64,000 nucleotides of DNA from Bacillota bacterium (lineage in GTDB: Bacteria > Bacillota > Clostridia > Christensenellales > Aristaeellaceae), in assembly GCA_023436585.1 (NCBI GenBank), contig JAEZIN010000024.1:1-64000 (forward strand), read 5' to 3'. Both the position numbers and the translations under genes were made by a program. Below, piece after piece: positions 8,309 through 17,343 of the stretch (the first letter of the stretch is position 1; each line of letters starts with the position of its first letter). The notes under the pieces are model-generated. The model was not told the origin of the DNA, did no database searches, and worked only from the letters and a program-made list of their open reading frames with translations.

Positions 8309-8337
8309 ATTATAGCATGAAATGCGGAATGTTTCCA
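8309..8337 (-). promoter_or_regulatory. Promoter of the ECF sigma operon
   Basis: On the minus strand TGGAAA (8337-8332), 17 bases, then TATAAT (8314-8309). The -35 part reads TGGAAAC, which is also close to the GGAAC-type -35 of many ECF sigma factors, so autoregulation is possible but unproven. Confidence 0.55.
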
Positions 8338-8429
8338 TTTTTCCGCCCTATTGCGCACTTAAAGCCGCATGTTTCGCCCGGTGTGCGGCGTACATGGGAT
8401 AAACGCCGGAAAAGGCGGGAAAAATTTGC

Positions 8430-8458
8430 TTGCCTTTTGGGGGAAAGAATGGTATTAC
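8430..8458 (+). promoter_or_regulatory. Promoter of rbgA
   Basis: TTGCCT (8430-8435), 17 bases, TATTAC (8453-8458), about 50 bases before the GTG start. Confidence 0.45.
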
Positions 8459-8510
8459 TAAATGGAAACGAAAAATGGCGCATTAACCCATAAATTGGAA
8501 GGAGTCTCTT

Positions 8511-9473
8511 GTGGAGATCAATTGGTATCCTGGGCATATGGCGCGGGCCAAGCGGCTGCTGGCCCAGCAGCTTACAAGGGTAGATGTGGTGGTGGAGCTG
8601 TGTGACGCGCGTCTGCCGCACGCCAGCCGGAATCCGGACCTGGATGTATTGTTACAGAATAAGAAGCGCGTTCTGCTTTTAAATAAGGCCGACTTGGCCG
8701 ATCCCAAGGAAACAAGCGCATGGATGCAGTTTTTCAAAAAACAGGGGATATTGTCGCAGCCGTTTATATCCACGGGCGGAAAAGCCAAGGATATACTGGT
8801 GCTGATAGAGCAGGCGTCCAGTGAAGCGGTGGAGCGGGCCGCCCAAAAAGGCATGCGCAAAACTGTGCGGGTCATGGTGGTGGGCGTGCCCAATGTGGGG
8901 AAAAGCACACTGATCAACCGCCTGTTTGGCGGAGCTGTGACTAAGGTAGGGGACAGGCCTGGCGTTACCAGGGCCAACCGATGGGTGAAGGTGACGCCTT
9001 ATCTGGAGCTTTTGGATACGCCGGGCATGCTGTGGCCCAGGCTGGATGACCAGCGTGCCGCGCGGCGCCTGGCGTATATAGGCACCATCCGCGACCAGGT
9101 GATAGATGTGCCGATGCTGGCGGCCAGGCTGTTGGAGGATATGGCTGCCGTACAACCGGAAGCGCTTGCGCAGCGCTTCAAGATCCCGGACACGTCCTTG
9201 GGCGGCCTTCACTTGCTGGAGGCGGCATGCAAAGGCAGGGGCTGGCTGATGAAGGGCGGCGTAGCCGACATCGACCGCGGCGCCGCCGTGGTGCTGGATG
9301 AATTCCGGGCGGGAAAATTGGGCCGTATCACGCTGGAGCTTGTGCGGGATGAAAAGGAACCGCCGGTCCGTTTGGCTATACGGGCCGGGGATGCAAAAGC
9401 CCAGGAAAGTACAAAGGAGCTTGCGAAGGATGAAGCGGCAGCAGCGCCTGATGGAACTGATCAAGACGGATGA
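8511..9473 (+). CDS. rbgA: Ribosome biogenesis GTPase RbgA (YlqF), 320 aa
   Basis: This is a circularly permuted GTPase needed for late 50S subunit assembly. G4 (LLNKADLAD, about residue 58) comes before G1 (GVPNVGKSTLIN, about 125) and G3 (LLDTPG), the permutation typical of YlqF. The N-terminal INWYPGHMARA is the family signature. It starts with GTG behind GGAAGGAG. The 320 residues exceed the usual 280 or so because of a charged C-terminal tail rich in Lys, Glu and Ala. The 3' end overlaps rnhB by 44 bases, as in the conserved rbgA-rnhB-yraN order. Confidence 0.94.
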   Translation: MEINWYPGHMARAKRLLAQQLTRVDVVVELCDARLPHASRNPDLDVLLQNKKRVLLLNKADLADPKETSAWMQFFKKQGILSQPFISTGGKAKDILVLIEQASSEAVERAAQKGMRKTVRVMVVGVPNVGKSTLINRLFGGAVTKVGDRPGVTRANRWVKVTPYLELLDTPGMLWPRLDDQRAARRLAYIGTIRDQVIDVPMLAARLLEDMAAVQPEALAQRFKIPDTSLGGLHLLEAACKGRGWLMKGGVADIDRGAAVVLDEFRAGKLGRITLELVRDEKEPPVRLAIRAGDAKAQESTKELAKDEAAAAPDGTDQDG

Positions 9474-10038
9474 GCCCCTGTGGGCTATGGGGATACTTTT
9501 TGCCGGCATGGACGAGGCGGGCCGTGGCCCGCTGGCCGGGAATGTGGTGGCCGCCTGTGTGGTAATGCCCCCGGATCCGCTGATAGAGTGGGTGGACGAC
9601 AGCAAAAAGCTTTCCCCCGCGCGCAGGGAAGCGGTGTATGAGCAGATCATGCAAACGGCGATGTATGTGGGCGTCGGGGAAGCCACGCCGGAGGAAATTG
9701 ACAGGATCAATATCCTGAACGCCACCAAGGAGGCCATGCGCCGGGCGGCCTCCAAGGTTCCGGCGGCGCTTTTTTTAATCGACGCGCTGCAGGGACTGGG
9801 GCTTGGCGGTGAGGAGCGGGGCATCATCCACGGGGACGCGCTGAGCTATGCCATTGCCGCCGCCAGCATTGTGGCCAAGGTGACCCGGGACAGGCAAATG
9901 GATATGCTGGACCAGCAATATCCCGCCTACGGTTTTTTGCAGCACAAGGGTTACGGCACACCCATGCATATCGCCGCCTTGAGGGCCTTCGGACCGTGCC
10001 TGGCCCACCGCAGGAGCTTTATCGGGAGCTTTGTATGA
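9430..10038 (+). CDS. rnhB: Ribonuclease HII, 202 aa
   Basis: The enzyme removes RNA from RNA-DNA hybrids and single ribonucleotides. GMDEAGRGPLAG supplies the first Asp and Glu, DDSKKLSPARR follows, and later acidic residues lie in IDALQG and KVTRDRQMD. HKGYGTPMH is the usual C-terminal motif. The start at 9430 has AAAGGAG about 10 bases upstream and lies within the end of rbgA; an in-frame ATG at 9451 is possible. The stop overlaps the yraN start as ATGA, so the genes are translationally coupled. Confidence 0.94.
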   Translation: MKRQQRLMELIKTDEPLWAMGILFAGMDEAGRGPLAGNVVAACVVMPPDPLIEWVDDSKKLSPARREAVYEQIMQTAMYVGVGEATPEEIDRINILNATKEAMRRAASKVPAALFLIDALQGLGLGGEERGIIHGDALSYAIAAASIVAKVTRDRQMDMLDQQYPAYGFLQHKGYGTPMHIAALRAFGPCLAHRRSFIGSFV

Positions 10039-10391
10039 CGGGGCCTTATCAAAAGGGGAAACAGGGAGAAGATACTGCCCTGCAGTACATGATGGAAAAA
10101 GGATACCGTCCTTTGGAAAGGAATTTTCGCATAAAGGGCGGGGAGATCGATTTCATCATGGAAAAGGACACCCTATTGGTGTTTGTGGAAGTGAAATACC
10201 GCACCCGCGGGTATCCCGGCGCGGGAATGGAAGCGGTGACCGCCAAAAAACAGCGCCGTGTAGTGAAGGCGGCCGGGGAATACCTGCTGAAAACGGATCA
10301 GTTTTCAAGACAGCTGCGCTTTGATGTGGTGGAAATCACCGGCGGTGGCCTGTGCCATGTGGAAAACGCCTTTTCCGGCGACTGGTCCTGA
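10035..10391 (+). CDS. yraN: YraN family (UPF0102) nuclease-like protein, 118 aa
   Basis: A small protein with a restriction-endonuclease-like fold. The motif runs QGEDTALQYM, RNFRIKGGEIDFIM and LLVFVEVKYR; the GEIDFI Asp and the EVKYR Glu-x-Lys match the D...ExK active-site pattern. Function in the family is uncertain, although it often sits with rnhB and comM as here. The start overlaps the rnhB stop. Confidence 0.9.
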   Translation: MTGPYQKGKQGEDTALQYMMEKGYRPLERNFRIKGGEIDFIMEKDTLLVFVEVKYRTRGYPGAGMEAVTAKKQRRVVKAAGEYLLKTDQFSRQLRFDVVEITGGGLCHVENAFSGDWS

Positions 10392-10446
10392 AGCGTTATC
10401 CTGCCAGGTAAGGGCAGGGAGAGCCATGTATAAGGAGCCTGTGTCC

Positions 10447-13400
10447 ATGAAACGAAAGTTTTTCTTCTATTTCATATGCTGTGTCTGCCTGCTGCCCGCC
10501 TTGCTGATGCTAACATCCTTTGGCGCACTGGCGGAGGAGAACCTGCTGAAAAACGGCGGCTTTGAATTGCTGAACGCGTCGGGACTGCCGGCGGAATGGA
10601 CGACAGAAGCGTATATCACCCAGCAGGGGTATACGCAATACAGCGTGACCGGCGGTGCCAGGGAAGGTCAAAACGCGGTTCTTGTGGAGAATTTCGGCTC
10701 AAACGACGCCAGGTTCGCCCAGATTGTTTCTGTGGAGCCGGATACTGTTTACAAGCTCAGCGGCTTTGTCAGGACTGAGAATATTCCCGACGCCGGCATG
10801 GGCGCCAACCTCTCCATTGCCGATGTGTATGTGTTCTCCGACGGCGTATACGGAACGGAGGCCGGATGGCAGGCGCTGACACTGTATGGACGGACAGGGC
10901 CTGATCAGAATACAATCACCGTATATGCCAGGCTGGGCGGTTACGGCGGCGAAAGCGAAGGCAAGGCGTATTTTGATGACATCCGGCTTGAAAAGGTAAC
11001 CGGCGCTGTTCCCGCGGATGCTTTTGAGGAAACATGGTACAAGACGCAGGCGCAGCAGCCGTCCATGGACGAAGAATTCGAAGAGGGAACAGCAAGCCCC
11101 TTCTGGCCGAAGCTGATTGTACTGTCCTTGTGCTTCCTTGTGCTGGCTGCGTATCTGGTGCCGTACCTGCAAAAGGAAATGTCTTCGCCGCTGCTGAAAG
11201 AGGAGCGGGAGGGGCAGGTCATGCTGGCCGTTGCGCTTTCGCTTCTTGCCGCGTTTGTGCTGCGGGTGTTTCTGGCCATCAAGGTGCCCGGCCACGAGGT
11301 GGATATCGACTGCTTTGTGGGCTGGGGCAACGCGATGTTCGAGGGCGGTCCCGCTAAATTCTACACGCCAGGCAGTTTTGTGGACTACCCGCCTGGTTAT
11401 TTGTATGTGCTGTGGGCCAACAGCGCTGTCGCCCATTGGCTGGCCCCCTTGAGCCAAGGCATGCAGATGCTGAACCTGAAGCTTGTGCCCATCCTTGCCG
11501 ATCTTGCCGGGGCGCTGATCCTCTATAAGGTTGGCAAGGAAAAGCTTCCTGCCAAGGCCGCGGCGGCCATGGCCATCCTGTATGCCTTCAACCCCGCCGT
11601 GGTGATTAACGGCGCGGCGTGGGGCCAGGTGGACAGTGTGCTGGCCCTGGGGCTGCTTCTAGTGGCCGTCTTTGCAATGGAGCGCAAGTGGGATTGGGTT
11701 TTGCCCACATACATGCTGTGCGTGCTCATCAAGCCGCAGGCACTGATGCTGGGCCCCCTGGGCCTGGCAGCGCTGATACAGGAGCTTGTCCGCAAGGAGG
11801 GGAAGCGCCCGTGGAAGCAGCTGGGCTTTGGCCTGCTATGGTCTGTGCTGATTGCGGCTGTCATTACCGTGCCCTTCTCGGTCAATCAGGAAGGCGCTTG
11901 GGTTTTTGGCAAGTTCAAGTGGTTATTGCAGTTGTACAAGGATACGCTGTCCTCCTATCCCTATACGACGCTGAACACCACCAACATGTATTACCTGGCC
12001 GGCCCCAACTGGGGGCCGCTGCAGGATCCGGTGAACCTGGCCGTGATCCTTGGCTTTTTGCTGGTTACGGGTACCATGGCGTTCTGGCGCCTGGCGGAAT
12101 TTGTCAAGTGCAAGGAAAAGCCGCTGGTGAAATATTTCCGGCTGGCTTTCCATTGGCTTGCCTTTGCCACCTTTTTGGTTTTTGCGTCCACAGGTGTGGA
12201 TTATGCCGCTTTTGGAACGGGCGTGATGGTTCTTTTCATCCTGTGGGCGGTATTGACCTACGTGCGGGGAGGGAATGTTGAACACCTGCCATTGATGGGC
12301 GGCATACTGTTCATAGGCCTGTATGTGCTGGGGATCAAGATGCATGAACGGTACCTGTTCCCGGCGCTGATTATGCTTTCGCTGGCGTTCCTGAAAAAAC
12401 GGGACTGGCGGATACTTCTCCTGCTGGTCGGTTATTCCATGACAACCTTTGTCAATGTGGGCATCGTGCTGGACAATACGGTCCGCCTGGGCAGGGATAT
12501 GGGGCATTTGAACTCCGGCCCCCATGGGCTGAGCATCGTGCTTTCCATACTTAACCTGCTGCTTTGCGCCTTTGCATTCTATGTAGGAGAGGCCCTTTGC
12601 GCCGCGGGCAGGCCGGAACGCAGGATGGCCCGCGTGTTCGGGGAGAACGACAGGCCTGCGGGGGAAATCAGAAGGAAGATGGCGCTTTTATCCCCGCGGG
12701 ACGCGCGCCTTCACCTTACACGCCTGGATGTGCTGCTGATGTTGGGGGTCACCCTTGCGTATTCCGTGGTGGTATTTTGGAACCTGGGCAGCATGAAGGC
12801 CCCCCAAACGTTCTGGACATCCTCCAAGGCCGGGGAACAGGTGGTATTGGATATCGGGTCGGAAAAGGATTTCCAGATGCTGTACTACGGCGGAATCAAT
12901 CATAACAACATATCCATAGCGGTCAGCGCCGACGGCCAAAGCTGGTCGGAAGAGTATCCTACCCAATTGGTTGATAAAAACGGTTTAAACAACTGCTTTC
13001 AATGGCAGTATGTGGTGGAGACCATAAATTATGATGATTCCGTATCCTTCACCGGTACGCCAAGGGAGCTCGCGGGACGCTATGTGCGCCTGACGGCCAA
13101 TAACGTGGGCGTCATGGTCAACGAGGTGTTGATCCGCACAAGAGACAAACAGGTGCTGCCGGTTACCGTATCCTCCCATACGGGGAACAATCCCGACTCC
13201 AGCCTGAACGTTCCGCCCCAAAACCTGATTGATGAACAGGATACGCTGGAAGGGGAACCCGGCTGGTTTACGGGCACCTATTTTGACGAGATATACCATG
13301 CCCGCACCGCTTATGAGCATGCCAACAACATAGGCCCGTATGAAACATCCCATCCGCCCCTGGGCAAGGTGATGATGAGCTGGGCCGTGATGGCCTTCGG

Positions 13401-14592
13401 CATGACGCCCTTTGGCTGGCGGTTCGCCGGTGCGCTGGCGGGTGTTTTGATGCTTCCGGCCATGTATCTTTTAGGCAAGCAGGTGACGCGGCGTACGGAT
13501 CTATCCGCTGCGGCCATGTTGCTGATGACCTTTGACCTGATGCATTTTACGCAGACGCGCATTGCCACAATCGACAGCTTCCCCGTTCTGTTCATCATGC
13601 TGTCGTACCTGTGCATGTACCGCTATGTGCTGATGGATTACTGGAGTACACCTTTTTATAAAACGCTGGTGCCGTTGGCGCTTTCCGGGCTGTTCATGGG
13701 CCTTGGCATGGCCAGCAAATGGGTGGGTATATACGCGGGGGTAGGCTTGGCGTTCCTCTTCTTATGGAGCCTGTGGCATCAGCACATGGATATCCAAGAG
13801 GCGCGCGGGCTGAAGGGCCAAAAGAAAGGCGTGCCGGAGGAACGGCGCAAGGCCGTGCTGGAAGCCGCAGGCGGAGGCTATACCCGGATGCTGGTCACCT
13901 GCCTTTGCTGCCTGGTGTTCTTTGTCGCGGTGCCTGCGCTGATCTACTACCTGTCCTACATACCCTATTTTTCGCCCAGCGGCGGGGTATCGGTGGAAAG
14001 AATCATCGAGACGCAAAAAAACATGCTGTCCTACCACAGCACGCCGGGATTAGGCGCGGATCATCCGTACCAGTCGCCCTGGTGGGAGTGGCCCCTGATT
14101 TTAAAGCCCATGTGGTACTACAGAGGTACATACCAGCCGATAGAGACGGGTTCCACCATCTATGCCATGGGCAATCCCGCGGTGTGGTGGGCGGGCCTCG
14201 CAGCCCTTTTGATCGTGCTTGCCGTGTTTGCAAGGCGCCATGTCTGGAAGAACAACGGCAACGGAATCATCCACCTGCATACCAGGGAGCGTGATTACCT
14301 TCCGGCCCTGATACTGATCGGCTTTGCCAGCCAGTATATGCCCTGGGTGCTGGTGCCCCGTTCCACATTCATCTACCACTATTTCGCCAGCGTGCCGTTC
14401 ATCATATTGTGCACGGTGCTGTGCTTCCTGTGGCTGGAGAAGAAATGGAAGGCGGGATACAAGCCTATTTTATGGGCATTGGTGGGAATATCTGCCATTA
14501 TGTTCATCGGCTTCTACCCGTACGCCAGCGGTGTCGTCACCCCTGTAGACTGGCTGAACTTCATGAAGTGGTTCCCCAAGATAGGCTACTAA
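10447..14592 (+). CDS. Giant membrane protein fusing two GT-C glycosyltransferases, 1381 aa
   Basis: Order of parts: signal peptide (1-29); a beta-sandwich carbohydrate-binding-like module (about 31-185, starting LLKNGGFELL and ending AYFDDIRLEKV); a transmembrane segment near 220-240; a first polytopic GT-C unit (about 255-740, with the loop motif HEVDIDCFVGWGNAMF and a later MHERYLFPALI); a second beta-sandwich (about 780-925) with discoidin-like strands; and a PMT/GT39-type unit (about 940-1381) with FDEIYHARTAYEH, whose DE pair is the protein O-mannosyltransferase-type catalytic motif. It probably uses polyprenyl-phosphate sugars to glycosylate an exported protein or cell-wall polymer. 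The start at 10447 has AAGGAG upstream. It interrupts the usual yraN-comM order. Confidence 0.82.
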   Translation: MKRKFFFYFICCVCLLPALLMLTSFGALAEENLLKNGGFELLNASGLPAEWTTEAYITQQGYTQYSVTGGAREGQNAVLVENFGSNDARFAQIVSVEPDTVYKLSGFVRTENIPDAGMGANLSIADVYVFSDGVYGTEAGWQALTLYGRTGPDQNTITVYARLGGYGGESEGKAYFDDIRLEKVTGAVPADAFEETWYKTQAQQPSMDEEFEEGTASPFWPKLIVLSLCFLVLAAYLVPYLQKEMSSPLLKEEREGQVMLAVALSLLAAFVLRVFLAIKVPGHEVDIDCFVGWGNAMFEGGPAKFYTPGSFVDYPPGYLYVLWANSAVAHWLAPLSQGMQMLNLKLVPILADLAGALILYKVGKEKLPAKAAAAMAILYAFNPAVVINGAAWGQVDSVLALGLLLVAVFAMERKWDWVLPTYMLCVLIKPQALMLGPLGLAALIQELVRKEGKRPWKQLGFGLLWSVLIAAVITVPFSVNQEGAWVFGKFKWLLQLYKDTLSSYPYTTLNTTNMYYLAGPNWGPLQDPVNLAVILGFLLVTGTMAFWRLAEFVKCKEKPLVKYFRLAFHWLAFATFLVFASTGVDYAAFGTGVMVLFILWAVLTYVRGGNVEHLPLMGGILFIGLYVLGIKMHERYLFPALIMLSLAFLKKRDWRILLLLVGYSMTTFVNVGIVLDNTVRLGRDMGHLNSGPHGLSIVLSILNLLLCAFAFYVGEALCAAGRPERRMARVFGENDRPAGEIRRKMALLSPRDARLHLTRLDVLLMLGVTLAYSVVVFWNLGSMKAPQTFWTSSKAGEQVVLDIGSEKDFQMLYYGGINHNNISIAVSADGQSWSEEYPTQLVDKNGLNNCFQWQYVVETINYDDSVSFTGTPRELAGRYVRLTANNVGVMVNEVLIRTRDKQVLPVTVSSHTGNNPDSSLNVPPQNLIDEQDTLEGEPGWFTGTYFDEIYHARTAYEHANNIGPYETSHPPLGKVMMSWAVMAFGMTPFGWRFAGALAGVLMLPAMYLLGKQVTRRTDLSAAAMLLMTFDLMHFTQTRIATIDSFPVLFIMLSYLCMYRYVLMDYWSTPFYKTLVPLALSGLFMGLGMASKWVGIYAGVGLAFLFLWSLWHQHMDIQEARGLKGQKKGVPEERRKAVLEAAGGGYTRMLVTCLCCLVFFVAVPALIYYLSYIPYFSPSGGVSVERIIETQKNMLSYHSTPGLGADHPYQSPWWEWPLILKPMWYYRGTYQPIETGSTIYAMGNPAVWWAGLAALLIVLAVFARRHVWKNNGNGIIHLHTRERDYLPALILIGFASQYMPWVLVPRSTFIYHYFASVPFIILCTVLCFLWLEKKWKAGYKPILWALVGISAIMFIGFYPYASGVVTPVDWLNFMKWFPKIGY

Positions 14593-14663
14593 CGCGCATA
14601 AAAGTTAGCTGAAGATTGACGCGTATAGGAAACCGGTACAAAGGACGCAAAGGAGACGAAGCC

Positions 14664-16196
14664 ATGCTTTCCCAGACCCTGGCCTATGGCTTGAGCGGCG
14701 TGGATGGCTTTGCCGTAAAGGTGGAGGTGTTTATCACCAACGGCCTTCCGGCGCTGGATGTGGTGGGCTTGCCCGATGCCTCGGTAAAGGAAAGCCGGGA
14801 CCGTGTGCGGGCCGCCATCATGAACAGCGGCTTTCACATGCCTGTGGCCAGGGTGACCGTGAACCTGGCCCCTGCCGACATGCGCAAGGAGGGCCCGGCC
14901 TTTGATCTGCCCATCGCCGTCGGCGTATTGCAGGCCAGCGGCCAGGCGGCATTCCAGCCCCTGGAGGACGTATTGCTGATAGGGGAGCTGTCGCTCCAGG
15001 GGGAGTTGAATCCCGTGCGCGGAGCGCTGCCCATGGTGATCAGCGCCCATGAGCATGGCATCCACCAGATGGTGCTGCCTGTGAAGAACGCCAGGGAAGT
15101 GGAAAGCATACAGGGCATGCAGGTATATCCCGCCGCCAATCTGACAGAGGCGGTGCGCCATCTGACGGGGCAAAACCGCATTCCTCCGCAGGTCCAGCGC
15201 AGCTATGACAGCTGCCTTAAGGAAACCTCGGAAGCCAACGATTTATGCCAGGTCCGCGGGCAGACGGCCGCGCGCCGCGCGCTGGAGATCGCCGCGGCCG
15301 GGGGCCACAACCTTTTAATGATCGGTGTGCCTGGCAGCGGCAAAACCATGCTGGCCAGGTGTCTGCCGGGGATACTTCCGCCCATGACGTTTGAGGAGGC
15401 GCTAGAAACAACGCGGCTGCATTCCATTGTGGGTGACTTGCCAACCGAAGGCGGGCTGCTGACCCGCCGGCCCTTCCGCGCGCCTCACCACAGCGCATCT
15501 CTTCCCGCACTGGTAGGCGGCGGGCAAACGGCCAAGCCGGGGGAGGTATCCCTGGCGCACAATGGCGTATTGTTTCTGGATGAGCTGCCGGAGTTTTCCC
15601 GCAACTCCCTGGAGGCGCTTCGCCAGCCGCTGGAGGACGGAGTGGTGTCGGTGTCCCGCATACAGGCCCAGTCCCGCTACCAGGCCCGATGCATGCTGGT
15701 GGCCAGTATGAACCCCTGCCCCTGCGGCTTTTACGGCAGCCGTGTCAAGCAGTGCCGCTGCAACCCCAACGAGATACGAAGGTACCTGGACAGGATCAGC
15801 GGCCCGCTGCTGGACCGCATCGACATCCAGGTGGAGGTGGACGCTGTGCGTGTGGAGGAAATACAATCCACCGGACAGGAGGAATCCTCCCAAACGGTGC
15901 GCGAAAGGGTGCAAAAGGCCCGGCAAAAGCAGCAGGAGCGCTACCGGGAGGAAAACATATTCTGCAACGCACAGCTGGATGCAAGGCAGCTAAAAAAATA
16001 CTGCGCCTTGACTGCCGGGGCGCAGGAAGTGCTCCATCTGGCCATGTCCCGATTTGGCATGAGCATGCGGGCCTACGGGCGGATCTTGAAGGTGGCCCGC
16101 ACCATCGCCGACCTTCGGGATGACCACGCCATCTCCACCGCCGATGTAGCGGAAGCCATCCAGTACCGCAACCTGGACGGGAAATATTGGAGGTAG
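14664..16196 (+). CDS. comM: YifB/ComM-family Mg-chelatase-like AAA+ ATPase, 510 aa
   Basis: The N-terminal ChlI-like/Lon-protease-like domain (1-160) has GLPALDVVGLPDASVKESRDRV. The AAA+ core has Walker A IGVPGSGKTMLA (about 222), HHSASLPALVGGG and Walker B GVLFLDELPEF. The zinc/loop segment CPCGFYG and the C-terminal Mg_chelatase_C domain follow. ComM homologues help branch migration in natural transformation; the role in Gram-positives is less certain. dprA begins 2 bases after the stop. The start at 14664 has AAAGGAG. Confidence 0.9.
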   Translation: MLSQTLAYGLSGVDGFAVKVEVFITNGLPALDVVGLPDASVKESRDRVRAAIMNSGFHMPVARVTVNLAPADMRKEGPAFDLPIAVGVLQASGQAAFQPLEDVLLIGELSLQGELNPVRGALPMVISAHEHGIHQMVLPVKNAREVESIQGMQVYPAANLTEAVRHLTGQNRIPPQVQRSYDSCLKETSEANDLCQVRGQTAARRALEIAAAGGHNLLMIGVPGSGKTMLARCLPGILPPMTFEEALETTRLHSIVGDLPTEGGLLTRRPFRAPHHSASLPALVGGGQTAKPGEVSLAHNGVLFLDELPEFSRNSLEALRQPLEDGVVSVSRIQAQSRYQARCMLVASMNPCPCGFYGSRVKQCRCNPNEIRRYLDRISGPLLDRIDIQVEVDAVRVEEIQSTGQEESSQTVRERVQKARQKQQERYREENIFCNAQLDARQLKKYCALTAGAQEVLHLAMSRFGMSMRAYGRILKVARTIADLRDDHAISTADVAEAIQYRNLDGKYWR

Positions 16197-16198
16197 GC

Positions 16199-17299
16199 AT
16201 GGCATACACCATGGAGGAAAGGTGCCGCATCTGGTTGAGCAGGGCAGATATGGCCAGCCGGAAGATGGGCAAGCTGCTGGAGATATACGGGAGTGCCCAG
16301 GCCGTTTGGGAAGCATTTTCGCCGGGTATGGAAAAAGCGCTGGGCTCAAATACGTACAAGGCGCTTCATATGTATCGTGATACGGATGCGCTGGACCAAA
16401 TCGAACAGGCCATGGCGCAAAGCGATATACACGCCATCTTCCCCGGGGACGGGCTGTATCCGCCCCTGCTGGAAAGCATATCCTGCCCGCCGCCCATATT
16501 GTACGCCCGGGGCGACCCCGCCGTACTGCACGGCAGGACCTTTGCGCTGGTGGGCACGCGCACACCCAGCCGGTACGGTCAGGACATGGCTTACGCCATC
16601 GGAAAGGAACTGGGGCAAAACGGCGTGACGGTTGTCAGCGGGTTTGCCAGGGGAATCGACACAGCGGCCCATATGGGCTGCCTTTCAGGCGGGGGCAGGA
16701 CCGCGGCGGTATTGGGCTGCGGCCTTAACGTCATCTATCCGCCTGAGAACGCGGAGCTTTTTAGAAGCATTCTGGATTCCGGCGGGCTTTTTCTCTCAGA
16801 ATATCCTATGGATGCAAAACCGGCCAACTATCATTTTCCGGACCGCAACCGCATTTTAAGCGGCGTTAGCGGCGGCGTGGCTTTGCTAGAAGGCAAATTG
16901 AAAAGCGGCGGCATGATTACAGTTGGCCACGCGCTGGAGCAGGGCAGGGAAGTGTTCGCGCTTCCCGGACCGGCAAACAGGGAAGGGGCGGAGGCGCCCC
17001 ACAAGCTTCTGCGGGAGGGTGCCAGGCTGATGGCCAGCGCTGCGGATATCCTGGAGGATATGGGATGGGCGGAAAAATTCGTGCCCGCATCTGGAAAGAC
17101 TTCGGGATTGCCGGCCCTTGATGGGCAGGATCAGGTGTGCACGCTGCTGCGCAGGGAGGACATGACCTTCGAGGAATTGGCCGGCAAGCTTTCCATGGGG
17201 GCCGCGCCGCTCAATTCGCTCTTGACAATCCTGGAGCTTGCAGGAATAATAAAGAAATCCGCTGGAAACCTCTACTCCTTGGTGGATCAAATATTATAA
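16199..17299 (+). CDS. dprA: DNA processing protein DprA, 366 aa
   Basis: DprA loads RecA on incoming single-stranded DNA. The N-terminal helical domain is followed by the Rossmann core: FALVGTRTPSRYG, VVSGFARGIDTAAH, LGCGLNVIYPPEN, FPDRNRILSG and EVFALPG are all family motifs. A C-terminal winged-helix-like end (EELAGKLSMGAAPLNSLL) is present. GGAGGT before 16199 supports this start over an ATG at 16187. Confidence 0.94.
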   Translation: MAYTMEERCRIWLSRADMASRKMGKLLEIYGSAQAVWEAFSPGMEKALGSNTYKALHMYRDTDALDQIEQAMAQSDIHAIFPGDGLYPPLLESISCPPPILYARGDPAVLHGRTFALVGTRTPSRYGQDMAYAIGKELGQNGVTVVSGFARGIDTAAHMGCLSGGGRTAAVLGCGLNVIYPPENAELFRSILDSGGLFLSEYPMDAKPANYHFPDRNRILSGVSGGVALLEGKLKSGGMITVGHALEQGREVFALPGPANREGAEAPHKLLREGARLMASAADILEDMGWAEKFVPASGKTSGLPALDGQDQVCTLLRREDMTFEELAGKLSMGAAPLNSLLTILELAGIIKKSAGNLYSLVDQIL

Positions 17300-17343
17300 T
17301 TCAGGCTGCCCGGCAGCTTTATTGAAACATGGAGGGTATCTTT

